A stretch of DNA of 16,012 nucleotides. It comes from JABWBD01 sp040768665 (lineage in GTDB: Bacteria > Planctomycetota > Planctomycetia > Pirellulales > Thermoguttaceae). The stretch's first letter is position 1; every line of letters starts with the position of its first letter. This document shows positions 7,084-13,273 of the stretch, piece after piece. The position numbers and the translations under genes were made by a program. The DNA is taken from assembly GCA_040768665.1 (NCBI GenBank), contig JAXGMN010000110.1, forward strand, positions 1-16,012, read 5' to 3'. The notes beneath the pieces were generated by a model. The model saw only the letters and a program-made list of their open reading frames with translations. It was not told where the DNA came from and made no database searches.

Positions 7084-7232
7084 ACCAACATGGGCTGGAC
7101 TGCTAAGCCGCGGCATCCATGCCGCGGACGCCTTGCCCGTGGTTCCAGCCTCCAACCCTGGGTAGAATCAACCGTAGTACAACCCCGGGCTGGCTCCGGC
7201 AAATACGGCGTCAGCCAGCCGTACCGTTGGAT
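7084..7232 (+). repeat. attC-like recombination repeat 3
   Basis: R'' ACCAAC (7084-7089) and R' GTTGGAT (7226-7232), the latter a full match to the GTTRRRY core. Inner arms GGCTGG near R'' and CCAGCC near R' are complementary. The central hairpin is 9 bp: CCGCGGCAT (7108-7116), loop CC, ATGCCGCGG (7119-7127). The sequence between hairpin and R' diverges from repeats 1 and 2 but closely matches the partial copy at 8355. Confidence 0.8.
7140..7168 (+). promoter_or_regulatory. Promoter-like boxes inside attC-like repeat 3
   Basis: TGGTTC (7140-7145), 17 nt, then TAGAAT (7163-7168), the same -10 hexamer as in front of the integrase. The antitoxin start codon is 86 nt further on. Here the base triplet before the -10 is GGG, so the extended -10 is not exact. 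Confidence 0.45.
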
Positions 7233-7253
7233 GCTCGTAGCCTGGAGAAACAC

Positions 7254-7481
7254 ATGCACCCAGCAATGAATCAACTTGGTCAGCTTTCCGTGTCAGAGCG
7301 TCTTGATCTCGTTCAAGACCTCTGGGATAGCATCAGCGAGTCGCGTGAGCAGATGCCAGTTCAAGACTGGCACCGCGAACTTGCCAAAGCGCGTCTCGCT
7401 GAATTTGAGGGTCAGGAGGACGAATTCGGGCTATCGCGCGAACAGGTCTGGCAAGAGGCGGACGACCGCCGTGGCTCATAA
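7254..7481 (+). CDS. Antitoxin of a ParE-type toxin-antitoxin pair (putative addiction module component)
   Basis: The protein has 75 residues. The frame extends upstream into the attC-like repeat, but ATG 7254 has TGGAG about seven bases before it. The pattern LSVSERLDLVQDLWDSI, then a basic helix and a C-terminal GLSREQVWQEADDRRG, matches the small helical addiction-module antitoxins (TIGR02574/PF09720 type) encoded just upstream of ParE toxins. It should bind and neutralise the toxin and may repress its own promoter. It overlaps the toxin start by 11 bases, typical for co-translated pairs. Toxin-antitoxin cassettes are common in large chromosomal integrons, where they are thought to stabilise the array. 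Confidence 0.88.
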   Translation: MHPAMNQLGQLSVSERLDLVQDLWDSISESREQMPVQDWHRELAKARLAEFEGQEDEFGLSREQVWQEADDRRGS

Positions 7482-8046
7482 ACTGAGATTCCATTCGACC
7501 ATCCCTGATGACCTTATCAATGTGCTCGACTACTACGACGGAATCTCGAACTCACTGGGCAATCGATTCCGCGAAAATGTCGATCGGCGGCTGGACGACA
7601 TTGCGAACAATCCGGAGATGTTCCCGTTTGATGTTCCTCCGGTTCGCTTCGCGAAGATTGAGCGCTTCCCGTACTTGATCTTTTTCGCTGTGAAATCCAA
7701 AGTCGTCCGGATCCTCGCGATTGTCCACGGTGCATCGAATCCCAAGAAGTGGCGCACGCGGAGATGGTCACCGGCATCCAACAAGGCACAGCCGCCCAGC
7801 GGAGGCACCTTCGACATAGTGCCTGGAATCAACGTTGCGGGCGGGCACCGGATCAGGCACGCAGGCCGAACATTTCCGGCCGGGCAGCGATCCAGGATCA
7901 AAAAGGAGGATAAAGGGGATAGGTCCAATTGTGAGGTCAACCCGCGACGAGTAACGAAATTGGACTTATCCCCTTTTGCCCCCCCTACGAAAGCGAGCAG
8001 TGTCCTAGCACCAAACGGTGTTTTCGACTGGAAGTGTCCGTTTTGA
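7471..8046 (+). CDS. ParE/RelE-superfamily toxin with probable stop-codon loss
   Basis: It starts at GTG 7471, overlapping the antitoxin. Residues 1-98 form a complete ParE-like domain (RFHSTIPDDLINVLDYYD, then RFPYLIFFAVKSKVVRILAIVHG and PKKWRTRR). ParE proteins usually end there, near 95-100 residues. Here codon 99 is TGG (7765-7767), one base from TGA. The frame then stays open for 92 more codons, through a decayed attC-like repeat and an inserted palindrome, to the stop at 8044, making 191 residues. ParE toxins usually poison DNA gyrase; RelE relatives cut mRNA. The long tail may weaken or abolish toxicity, or the gene may be dying. Only the first 98 codons look like real coding sequence. 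Confidence 0.8.
   Translation: MAHKLRFHSTIPDDLINVLDYYDGISNSLGNRFRENVDRRLDDIANNPEMFPFDVPPVRFAKIERFPYLIFFAVKSKVVRILAIVHGASNPKKWRTRRWSPASNKAQPPSGGTFDIVPGINVAGGHRIRHAGRTFPAGQRSRIKKEDKGDRSNCEVNPRRVTKLDLSPFAPPTKASSVLAPNGVFDWKCPF
7776..7815 (+). repeat. Remnant of an attC-like repeat (5' end only)
   Basis: ATCCAAC (7776-7782) fits the R'' consensus RYYYAAC exactly and lies just past the expected end of the toxin gene, where an attC is expected. A GC-rich segment follows, but no GTTGG-type R' partner was found before the palindromic element at 7912. Confidence 0.4.
7912..7976. repeat. REP-like palindrome, 19-bp arms
   Basis: The left arm (7912-7930, AAAGGGGATAGGTCCAATT) and right arm (7958-7976) are inverted copies with one mismatch, around a 27-nt loop. 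The GGGGATAGG head resembles the ends of the elements at 8459, 10749 and 12101. It lies within the extended toxin frame. Such short palindromes are probably moved by REP-associated transposases (inference). Confidence 0.7.
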
Positions 8047-8067
8047 CGCGGCACGGTTTTAGAAAGG

Positions 8068-8235
8068 ATGCCCGCGGCTTGTCCGCGGGGAGCTCACGCT
8101 TGCCGCTACAGGAACCTCGCGTGCCACCTCTTGGTTTCGCCCGCGGCGGCAAAACCGCCGCGGGCAAAACCAAGTGCGGCGATCGTGGCGTATGTAGCAG
8201 AGAACGTAACCATCCCGCGGACAAGCCGCGGGCAT
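8068..8235. repeat. Nested palindromic element (22-bp outer and 20-bp inner inverted repeats)
   Basis: Outer arms 8068-8089 and 8214-8235 are perfect 22-bp inverted copies. In between, 8130-8149 and 8155-8174 form a 20-bp stem with one mismatch and a CAAAA loop. The unit lies in the gene-free stretch 8047-8354, which otherwise shows nothing recognisable. It looks like a small non-coding mobile or REP-cluster element. Confidence 0.7.
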
Positions 8236-8354
8236 TCGCGACAGAGCGAAAGTAAATGCCACAACAGCCGGAACCGGACCGTTTGCATGCAATCCCGGTA
8301 CCCAGTATTGAGGGGCTGAATTGGCGATGGCGAATTCTACACGCAAGATGCAAT

Positions 8355-8458
8355 CGCCAACATTGCCGGCCGCTAAGCCGCCTAACGGCGGGCGCCTCGG
8401 CGGTGGTTGTAACCGCCAGACCCTGGTAGAATCAATCGCAAACCCGAAGGTCAGGTAC
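8355..8458 (+). repeat. Partial attC-like repeat 5, missing its 3' end
   Basis: It begins CGCCAAC (8355-8361), then GCCGGCCGCTAAGCCG, matching repeats 2 and 3. It carries the promoter-like pair TGGTTG (8404-8409), 17 nt, TGG-TAGAAT (8427-8432), followed by ATCAA as in repeat 3. The normal R' end (GTACCGTTGG) is replaced at about 8455 by the start of another palindromic element. No cassette gene remains in front of it. Confidence 0.6.
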
Positions 8459-8560
8459 CCGTTCACGAGGCGGAACAGAGGGGGACAGTTCGTGGTTTTC
8501 GGCCACAACGTCTTTGACGCCAACACACTGGAATTAGGTGACAAATGGACCAGTCTCCGG
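8459..8560 (+). repeat. REP-like element, copy A, upstream of the hydrolase gene
   Basis: It reads CCGTTCACGAGGCGGAACAG, GGGGGACAG, then TCTTTGACGCCAA in the middle and AATGGACCAGTC at its end. The reverse complement of 10749-10860 carries the same blocks in the same order. The left half is better kept than the right. It lies 44 bases upstream of the hydrolase start codon and may affect its expression. Confidence 0.7.
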
Positions 8561-8603
8561 CCGTCGCGTGAAGCTCACCCAGCACCACTCAAAAGGAAGC
8601 ACC

Positions 8604-10739
8604 ATGAAACGAGTCCTCTCTCTTGCTGTCGTCCTGTTCGCCTTTCTGCCGACCGTCCGGGCGGAAGATGTCCGCCTTCAGCCGTTGAAGGATCTGAATG
8701 GCTACTTTCCCTTCCATCCGCCCGCCTCCTTGAGCGAGTGGGAAACGCGGCGGGAGTGCGTGCGGCGGCGGATCCTCGTGGCGGCGGGCTTGTGGCCCAT
8801 GCCTGCCAAAACACCGCTCGACGTCGTCCGCCACGGCAAGATCGACTGCGACGGATACACGATCGAGAAGGTCTTTTTCGAGAGCGCACCCGGTTTGTTC
8901 GTTACCGGCAACCTGTACCGGCCGAAAGAGGTCAAGGGCCGGGCGCCGGGCGTGATGTTCGCGCACGGCCACCGCAAAGACGCGCGTTTGTACCTGACGC
9001 CGGAGGACACTTTGCGCAAGAAGATCGCCGAGGGCGAGGAGCGTTTTGAAAGTGCCGGGCGCAGCAACTACCAGTCGCAGTGCCGCCAACTGGCGCTGAT
9101 GGGCTGCGTGGTCTGGCAGTGGGACATGCTTGGCGACTCGGATTCGATCCAGCTTTCGCGAGAGCTGGTGCACGGCTTCGCGAAGCAGCGTCCGGAGATG
9201 AACACGACGGAGAACTGGGGCCTGTTCAGCCCTCAAGCCGAGGCTCGCTGCCAGAACGTCCTCGGACTGCAAACGCTCAACGCGATCCGCGGTCTCAACT
9301 TTCTGCTCAGCCTGCCGGAGGTCGATCCGCAGCGCGTCGCCGTTACCGGCGGAAGCGGCGGCGGCACCCAGACCATGCTGCTGGCGGCCCTCGACGACCG
9401 CATCCGGCTTTCCTTTCCCGTGGTCATGGTCAGCACGGCGATGCAGGGCGGCTGCACCTGTGAAAACGCCAGCCTTCTGCGCATCGGTACGGGCAACGTC
9501 GAGTTCGCCGCCCTGTTCGCGCCCAAGCCGCAGGGGATGAACTCGGCCGACGATTGGACGAAGGAGATGGCCACCAAGGGCTTCCCCGAATTGCAGCAAC
9601 TTTACGCCGCCTACGGCAAGAAGGACAATGTCTTTCTCAAACGGGGTGAGCACTTCCCGCACAACTACAATGCGGTTACGCGATCGGCCTTCTACACCTT
9701 CCTGAACAAGCATTTCAAGCTCGGCTTCCCGTCGCCGGTGATCGAAACGGATTTCGATCCGCTGGCCCCCGAGCGGCTCAGCGTCTGGGACGATGCGCAC
9801 CGGGCCCCGAAGGCCGCCGACCCGGATTTTGAACGCAGCCTGCTCAAGTGGCTCACCGACGACGCCGAGCGGCAGATCCGCGCCGCCGCGGCCACGCCCG
9901 ACGGACTCCGCACGCTGATCGGCGGTGGCGTGGAAGTGCTGATCGGCCGCACCTTCGCGTCCGCGGGCGACGTGCGGTTCAGCCGCCAAGACAAACAGGA
10001 TCGGGGCGATTACGTCGCAATGACGGGAACGCTTCTGAATCAAACCTACGGGGAGGAAGTGAAGATCGCCTGGCTGTTGCCGAAGCGCCCGAGCGGCCGA
10101 GCCGTCGTCTGGCTCGACGAGAACGGAACATCCGCGATCGATGCCGCCGACGGCCGCGTCAAGCCTGCCGTGATGAAGCTTCTCCAGGGCGGAGCGACGG
10201 TACTCGGCGCCGATCTGCTCTTCCAAGGCGGCGAACCGGTGAAGCAGACGCGGGTGGTCGAGAATCCTCGCGAGTTCGCCGGCTACACGTTCGGCTACAA
10301 CCACGCGCTGTTCGCCCAACGGACGCACGACGTGCTTTCCATTGTGAGCTTCTTGCGCAGGGGCAGTGTTGACTTGCAGCCGAGTCCCAAGACGGTCGCC
10401 GTCGCCGGATGGGGCGACGCCGGTCCGATTGTCGCCGCGGCACGCGCGGTAGCGGGCGAAGCCGTCGACCTCGCCGCGATCGACACCGGCGGTTTTCGCT
10501 TCGGCAAGCTGCTCGATTACCGCGATCCGATGTTCCTGCCCGGCGGAGCGAAGTATCTCGATCTTGCCGGCATGCTCGCGCTGGGCGCTCCTCATGCACT
10601 CTGGCTTGCCGGAGAGGGCAAAGAGCCCGAGACCGTCCGTGCCGCCTACCGCGCCGCGTCGAAAGACGATGCACTCACCGCATTCACCGGCGAGGGGTCG
10701 CGGAAGGAAGCGTCGGCCGTCGAGTGGCTGCTACGGTAA
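8604..10739 (+). CDS. Secreted alpha/beta hydrolase, acetylxylan-esterase-like
   Basis: The protein has 711 residues from ATG 8604, with AGGAAG just upstream. Residues 1-20 are a signal peptide ending VRA, so export to periplasm or outside is likely. Residues about 70-375 are an alpha/beta-hydrolase domain: a VMFAHGH strand (118-123), a nucleophile elbow GGSGGG with Ser251, and a catalytic-type His353 in HFPHNYN. This resembles acetylxylan esterase/dienelactone-hydrolase-like proteins abundant in planctomycetes and thought to deacetylate plant or algal polysaccharides; the substrate here is unknown. Residues about 400-711 form a second half with a weaker alpha/beta pattern (AVVWLDENGTSA, VAVAGWGDAGPIVAAA) that may be a degenerate second hydrolase domain. 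It stands alone, flanked by two inverted copies of one repeat element. Confidence 0.85.
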   Translation: MKRVLSLAVVLFAFLPTVRAEDVRLQPLKDLNGYFPFHPPASLSEWETRRECVRRRILVAAGLWPMPAKTPLDVVRHGKIDCDGYTIEKVFFESAPGLFVTGNLYRPKEVKGRAPGVMFAHGHRKDARLYLTPEDTLRKKIAEGEERFESAGRSNYQSQCRQLALMGCVVWQWDMLGDSDSIQLSRELVHGFAKQRPEMNTTENWGLFSPQAEARCQNVLGLQTLNAIRGLNFLLSLPEVDPQRVAVTGGSGGGTQTMLLAALDDRIRLSFPVVMVSTAMQGGCTCENASLLRIGTGNVEFAALFAPKPQGMNSADDWTKEMATKGFPELQQLYAAYGKKDNVFLKRGEHFPHNYNAVTRSAFYTFLNKHFKLGFPSPVIETDFDPLAPERLSVWDDAHRAPKAADPDFERSLLKWLTDDAERQIRAAAATPDGLRTLIGGGVEVLIGRTFASAGDVRFSRQDKQDRGDYVAMTGTLLNQTYGEEVKIAWLLPKRPSGRAVVWLDENGTSAIDAADGRVKPAVMKLLQGGATVLGADLLFQGGEPVKQTRVVENPREFAGYTFGYNHALFAQRTHDVLSIVSFLRRGSVDLQPSPKTVAVAGWGDAGPIVAAARAVAGEAVDLAAIDTGGFRFGKLLDYRDPMFLPGGAKYLDLAGMLALGAPHALWLAGEGKEPETVRAAYRAASKDDALTAFTGEGSRKEASAVEWLLR

Positions 10740-10748
10740 ACGCAACCA

Positions 10749-10860
10749 TTCACGGGGCGGAGGGGGACTGGTCCATTTTTCGGCCCACCCATGTCTTTTG
10801 GCGTCAAAGACATTGGCCAAACACATGGACCTGTCCCCCTCTGTTCCGCCCCCTGAACGG
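10749..10860 (-). repeat. REP-like element, copy B, inverted relative to copy A
   Basis: This is the inverted counterpart of 8459-8560. It also folds on itself: the left end (CGGGGCGGAGGGGGACTGGT) and right end (ACCTGTCCCCCTCTGTTCCG) are complementary apart from a 5-nt bulge and few mismatches. It fills most of the gap between the convergent hydrolase and EF-hand genes and might end transcription from both sides. Confidence 0.75.
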
Positions 10861-10908
10861 TTACGTGGAACAGGACGATGGAAACGGGGAGGCCGAAGCG
10901 CCGGCCGA

Positions 10909-11967
10909 CTAATCTTTCTTCACGTCGGCCTTCTTCTCGTCCGTTTCGCTCGGCTGAGCCTCTTTTTGAAGAGGCTTCTTGGATTCGGCAGGCCTCTTCT
11001 CGATTTCCTGCTTGCGGTCGCGCTGCTTTTCGGCAGCCCTTTCGCGAGCTTCACGCACCCTCTTGCCAATCTCGGCGTGGCGCGCGGTCGCGTCGGGCGT
11101 TTCCCGACCGAAGGCTTTGGCCGCCTTGCCCAGTTCCGACCTGTCGAGTTGTCCATCCTTGTTGGTGTCGATCTTTTCGAAGCGCTGCTGCAATGGTTCC
11201 GGGGCTTCGCTCTTGCTCAGCTTGCCGTCCTTGTCCTGGTCGAGGGATTGAAGATGGCGAGCCATCGGTTCACCTTTCCCGGGCCGCCCAATTCCCCATT
11301 TGCCCCAACCAGGGTGCGCCCACGGTGCGCGGGCTCGAGCCGACCATGCCCACGGGGTGTGCATGCCCCACATTGGCAGTCGCCCCATCGTTGGCGGCCG
11401 GTGGATTCCGGCACGAAATCCCATCCGCTGGCCAAACATCATCGGCCGCTTTGCTGCGATCGCCCGTGAGTGGAACATTCTCATTCCTTCGGCGAACTCG
11501 TCGACGCTCAATTTCCGGTCGCCGTCCTTGTCCAGTCGATCAAAGAGCGCCTTGGGGTTCGGACGCCGTCCCGGCGGATGATGAGGTCGTGCAGCAGGTC
11601 CTCCCGGCCCGAGCCGTCGTGGGCCCCGCTCGGCGAGCGGGCCGCCCCGATCCCGAAATGAACCCCCGCCTGGACGATGTGAAGGTTTGCCTTGAGATTG
11701 GTGCATCGCTTGGCGAAGCTCTTCGGCTGTTATCGCCCTATCGTGGTTCTTGTCGGCCCGCTTCAGCATCTGCTTGACGAACTCCGGAGCCGCGTCCGGG
11801 ATTTCGTCGGCTTCGATCTTTCCGTCATTGTTTCTGTCCATTCGCTGGAACATCATTTCGGGCCCGGGTCGGCCTTCGCTCGGCGGCGGGCCCTCCGCCG
11901 CCTGCGTTTGAGAAGCAACCATGGTGACACAAAGCGCCACCAGCAAGCCTAACTTCGTTTTGCGCAT
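10909..11967 (-). CDS. Secreted EF-hand (calcium-binding) repeat protein
   Basis: The protein has 352 residues. ATG 11967 is chosen because a perfect AGGAGGT lies eight bases upstream, although the frame continues to 12060. A signal peptide spans residues 1-24 (LGLLVALCVTMVASQTQAAEG). Five EF-hand loops are visible: D44-E55 (DRNNDGKIEADE), D72-E83, D146-E157, D243-E254 and D267-E278. Loops 2 and 3 have Arg instead of Gly at position 6, which may lower calcium affinity. Between loops 3 and 4 is an unusual Trp/Met/His/Arg-rich stretch (about 165-232). The last 60 residues are highly charged and probably coiled-coil. The role is likely extracytoplasmic calcium binding or scaffolding; partners are unknown. 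Secreted EF-hand proteins of this style are common in planctomycetes. Confidence 0.88.
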   Translation of the reverse strand: MRKTKLGLLVALCVTMVASQTQAAEGPPPSEGRPGPEMMFQRMDRNNDGKIEADEIPDAAPEFVKQMLKRADKNHDRAITAEELRQAMHQSQGKPSHRPGGGSFRDRGGPLAERGPRRLGPGGPAARPHHPPGRRPNPKALFDRLDKDGDRKLSVDEFAEGMRMFHSRAIAAKRPMMFGQRMGFRAGIHRPPTMGRLPMWGMHTPWAWSARARAPWAHPGWGKWGIGRPGKGEPMARHLQSLDQDKDGKLSKSEAPEPLQQRFEKIDTNKDGQLDRSELGKAAKAFGRETPDATARHAEIGKRVREARERAAEKQRDRKQEIEKRPAESKKPLQKEAQPSETDEKKADVKKD

Positions 11968-11975
11968 GACCAGAC

Positions 11976-11982
11976 ACCTCCT
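11976..11982 (-). promoter_or_regulatory. Strong ribosome-binding site that fixes the EF-hand start
   Basis: On the minus strand this reads AGGAGGT, eight bases before ATG 11967. It is the best Shine-Dalgarno match seen in the window and rules out the upstream start at 12060. Confidence 0.8.
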
Positions 11983-12070
11983 GAGCACGTGATTTGAAAT
12001 TGCCCACTCGTTGACGTTCCCGATCACCCCGGGGTGAGAACCAGCCCAGAACCCGGGCATCCATCGGCTT

Positions 12071-12171
12071 AGAGCCTATCCCAGAACCTGGGAGGAGGAA
12101 GGGGACAGGCACATTTTGCTCCGAAGACTCCGCAAGATGAGCCAGTCCCCGGCGGTTTTGGGATAGGCTCT
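12071..12171. repeat. Nested inverted-repeat element at the break point of the Gfo/Idh/MocA gene
   Basis: Outer arms 12071-12088 (AGAGCCTATCCCAGAACC) and 12154-12171 are 18-bp inverted copies with one mismatch. Inside, GGGGACAGGCACATT (from 12101) and GATGAGCCAGTCCCC (to 12150) form a second imperfect inverted pair of the same GGGGACAGG type found elsewhere in the window. The oxidoreductase coding sequence ends exactly at its edge. Confidence 0.75.
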
Positions 12172-13063
12172 TGGAGTTCTCGGAGCCGTCGCCGGGGAAC
12201 TCGAATGTCACGTAGTGCGTGTCGGGATACTGCTTGTCGTCGTCGAAATACAGCTTCTCGCCGAATCCGCAGATCCGGGTGGGATAGGTCTTGAGATTCA
12301 GGCCCCAGAGGGCGATGTCCAACTGGTGTACGCCGCGGCTGCCCGCATCGCCGTTGCCGAAGTTGTACCACCAGTGCCAGTTGTAGTGCAGCAGGTTCTC
12401 CTGGTAGGGAATCATCGGCGCCGGGCCGACCCATAGGTCGTAGTCCAAGCCGGGCGGCGGCGCAGACGGCTGGCAATGGCCGATGTTCGGACGTTTGCGG
12501 CTGACCCAGGTCTTGGCGACGAGGACCTTGCCGATAGCCCCTTCGTGGACCATGGCGATGCCCTCTTGAAATGCCTTGGTGCCGCGGATTTGAGAGCCCA
12601 CCTGCATCACCATGCCCGTGCGCCTGGCGGCCTCGATCATGCGCCGGCCTTCGGCGATGTTGTGCGAGCAGGGTTTCTCGACGTACACGTGTTTGCCGGC
12701 CTGGCAGGCAAGGATCGCCGCCGGTGCGTGCCAGTGGTTCGGCGCCGAAATGGCCACGGCATCGACGCTGCGGTCGTCGAGGATTCTCCGCAGATCGGCC
12801 ACCGCCTGGTCCGCCTCCAGGCGCCTCTTCGCATGTTCCGCCCGGCTCCGGTCGGGATCGCAAGCGTAGGCGATTCGCACGCCCAGCTTGCGCAGCTCTT
12901 CGCCGATGGCGAGTCCCCTGCCGGAACAGCCGATCGAACCGACCGTGAAACGTTCGTTCGCACCGCGGGCCTGGATCGCCGGAACGGCGATGGCGCCGAG
13001 CGTGGCGGCGGCAGCACCGCGGCTCAACTGCCCTAAGAAATTTCGGCGGGTGCATTGCGGCAT
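12172..13063 (-). pseudogene. Gfo/Idh/MocA-family oxidoreductase with Tat signal, C-terminally truncated
   Basis: ATG 13063 is chosen because AAGGAG lies seven bases upstream; the TTG at 13078 has no such support. It begins with a twin-arginine signal (TRRNFLGQLSRGAAAATLGA), so the enzyme was exported folded. A Rossmann NAD(P) motif (VGSIGCSGRG) and the EKP motif (VYVEKPCSHN) follow, then the family's second domain (YNWHWWYNFGNGDAGSRGVHQLD, ALWGLNLKTYP). About 297 residues remain. Relatives have about 430-450, so roughly the last third is missing: reading stops making sense at FEFPGDGSENS, at the inverted-repeat element. The frame itself stays open through the element into the EF-hand leader, to a stop at 11825, so a chimeric product could be made. 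Sugar or cyclitol oxidoreduction would be the ancestral role. Confidence 0.8.
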
Positions 13064-13115
13064 GAGAGGCTCCTTCAACGAGCTGAGTCAGGCAAGGGAT
13101 GGGTATTCGATAGCG

Positions 13116-13237
13116 CCCCTATAAAGGTCGTTTAACCGCAGTGCCCCACGGGCCGCGCGCCGGGGGCCGATAGCCGCGCCGCGCGCCGCCCCACGCGCGG
13201 CCCGTTGGCCACTGCGGTTAAACGACCTTTACAGGGG
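13116..13237. repeat. Long hairpin with 44-bp arms upstream of the oxidoreductase
   Basis: The left arm 13116-13159 and right arm 13194-13237 are inverted copies with three mismatches in 44 positions, around a 34-nt GC-rich loop. The arms contain GGTCGTTTAACCGCAGTG and ACGGGCCGCGCG. It lies about 50 bases upstream of the oxidoreductase start, in what would be its promoter region. The rest of 13274-13438 shows nothing recognisable. Confidence 0.85.
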
Positions 13238-13248
13238 TGCGCCGTCTT

Positions 13249-13273
13249 CCAAACCGGCTTGGAGCCGGTTTGG
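13249..13273. repeat. Perfect 11-bp hairpin next to the long palindrome
   Basis: CCAAACCGGCT (13249-13259), loop TGG, AGCCGGTTTGG (13263-13273). No T tract on either side, so it is not an obvious terminator. It begins 12 bases from the right arm of the larger hairpin and may be part of the same composite element. Confidence 0.7.

Larger units (their letters stand above)
3898..8458 (+). mobile_element. Integron-like island: integrase, promoter, attI-like core and cassette array with attC-like repeats
   Basis: A tyrosine recombinase is followed on the same strand by small unrelated genes. Three full repeats of about 145 bp and two partial ones separate or follow these genes, and the repeats have CCAAC/GTTGG-type ends, as in attC sites. 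Probable crossover points (G^TT) are at 5541, 6146, 6798 and 7226, giving cassettes of about 605, 652 and 428 bp plus a last damaged one. Every cassette holds one gene or operon starting 18-50 bases after the crossover point. Integrase and cassettes share one orientation, as I recall for Rhodopirellula and Treponema integrons, unlike class 1 integrons. The 3' edge is blurred by palindromic elements. Confidence 0.7.

Noticed and set aside
6007..7232. Repeats as a CRISPR array
   Set aside because: Units are about 145 bp, imperfect, and separated by 280-510 bp that hold whole genes. No short identical repeats with uniform spacers and no cas genes were seen.
8589..10595. Minus-strand open frame (668 codons) opposite the hydrolase
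   Set aside because: The plus strand has a signal peptide, GGSGGG and HNYN motifs; the opposite frame has none and is a shadow.
11825..12171. Continuation of the oxidoreductase frame through the repeat and into the EF-hand gene
   Set aside because: Translation here is repeat sequence and the wrong frame of another gene, with no family similarity. It is treated as an accidental open frame after truncation.
12476..13036. Plus-strand 186-codon frame opposite the oxidoreductase
   Set aside because: Antisense to a clear Rossmann and Tat-signal gene; no ribosome-binding site or recognisable family.
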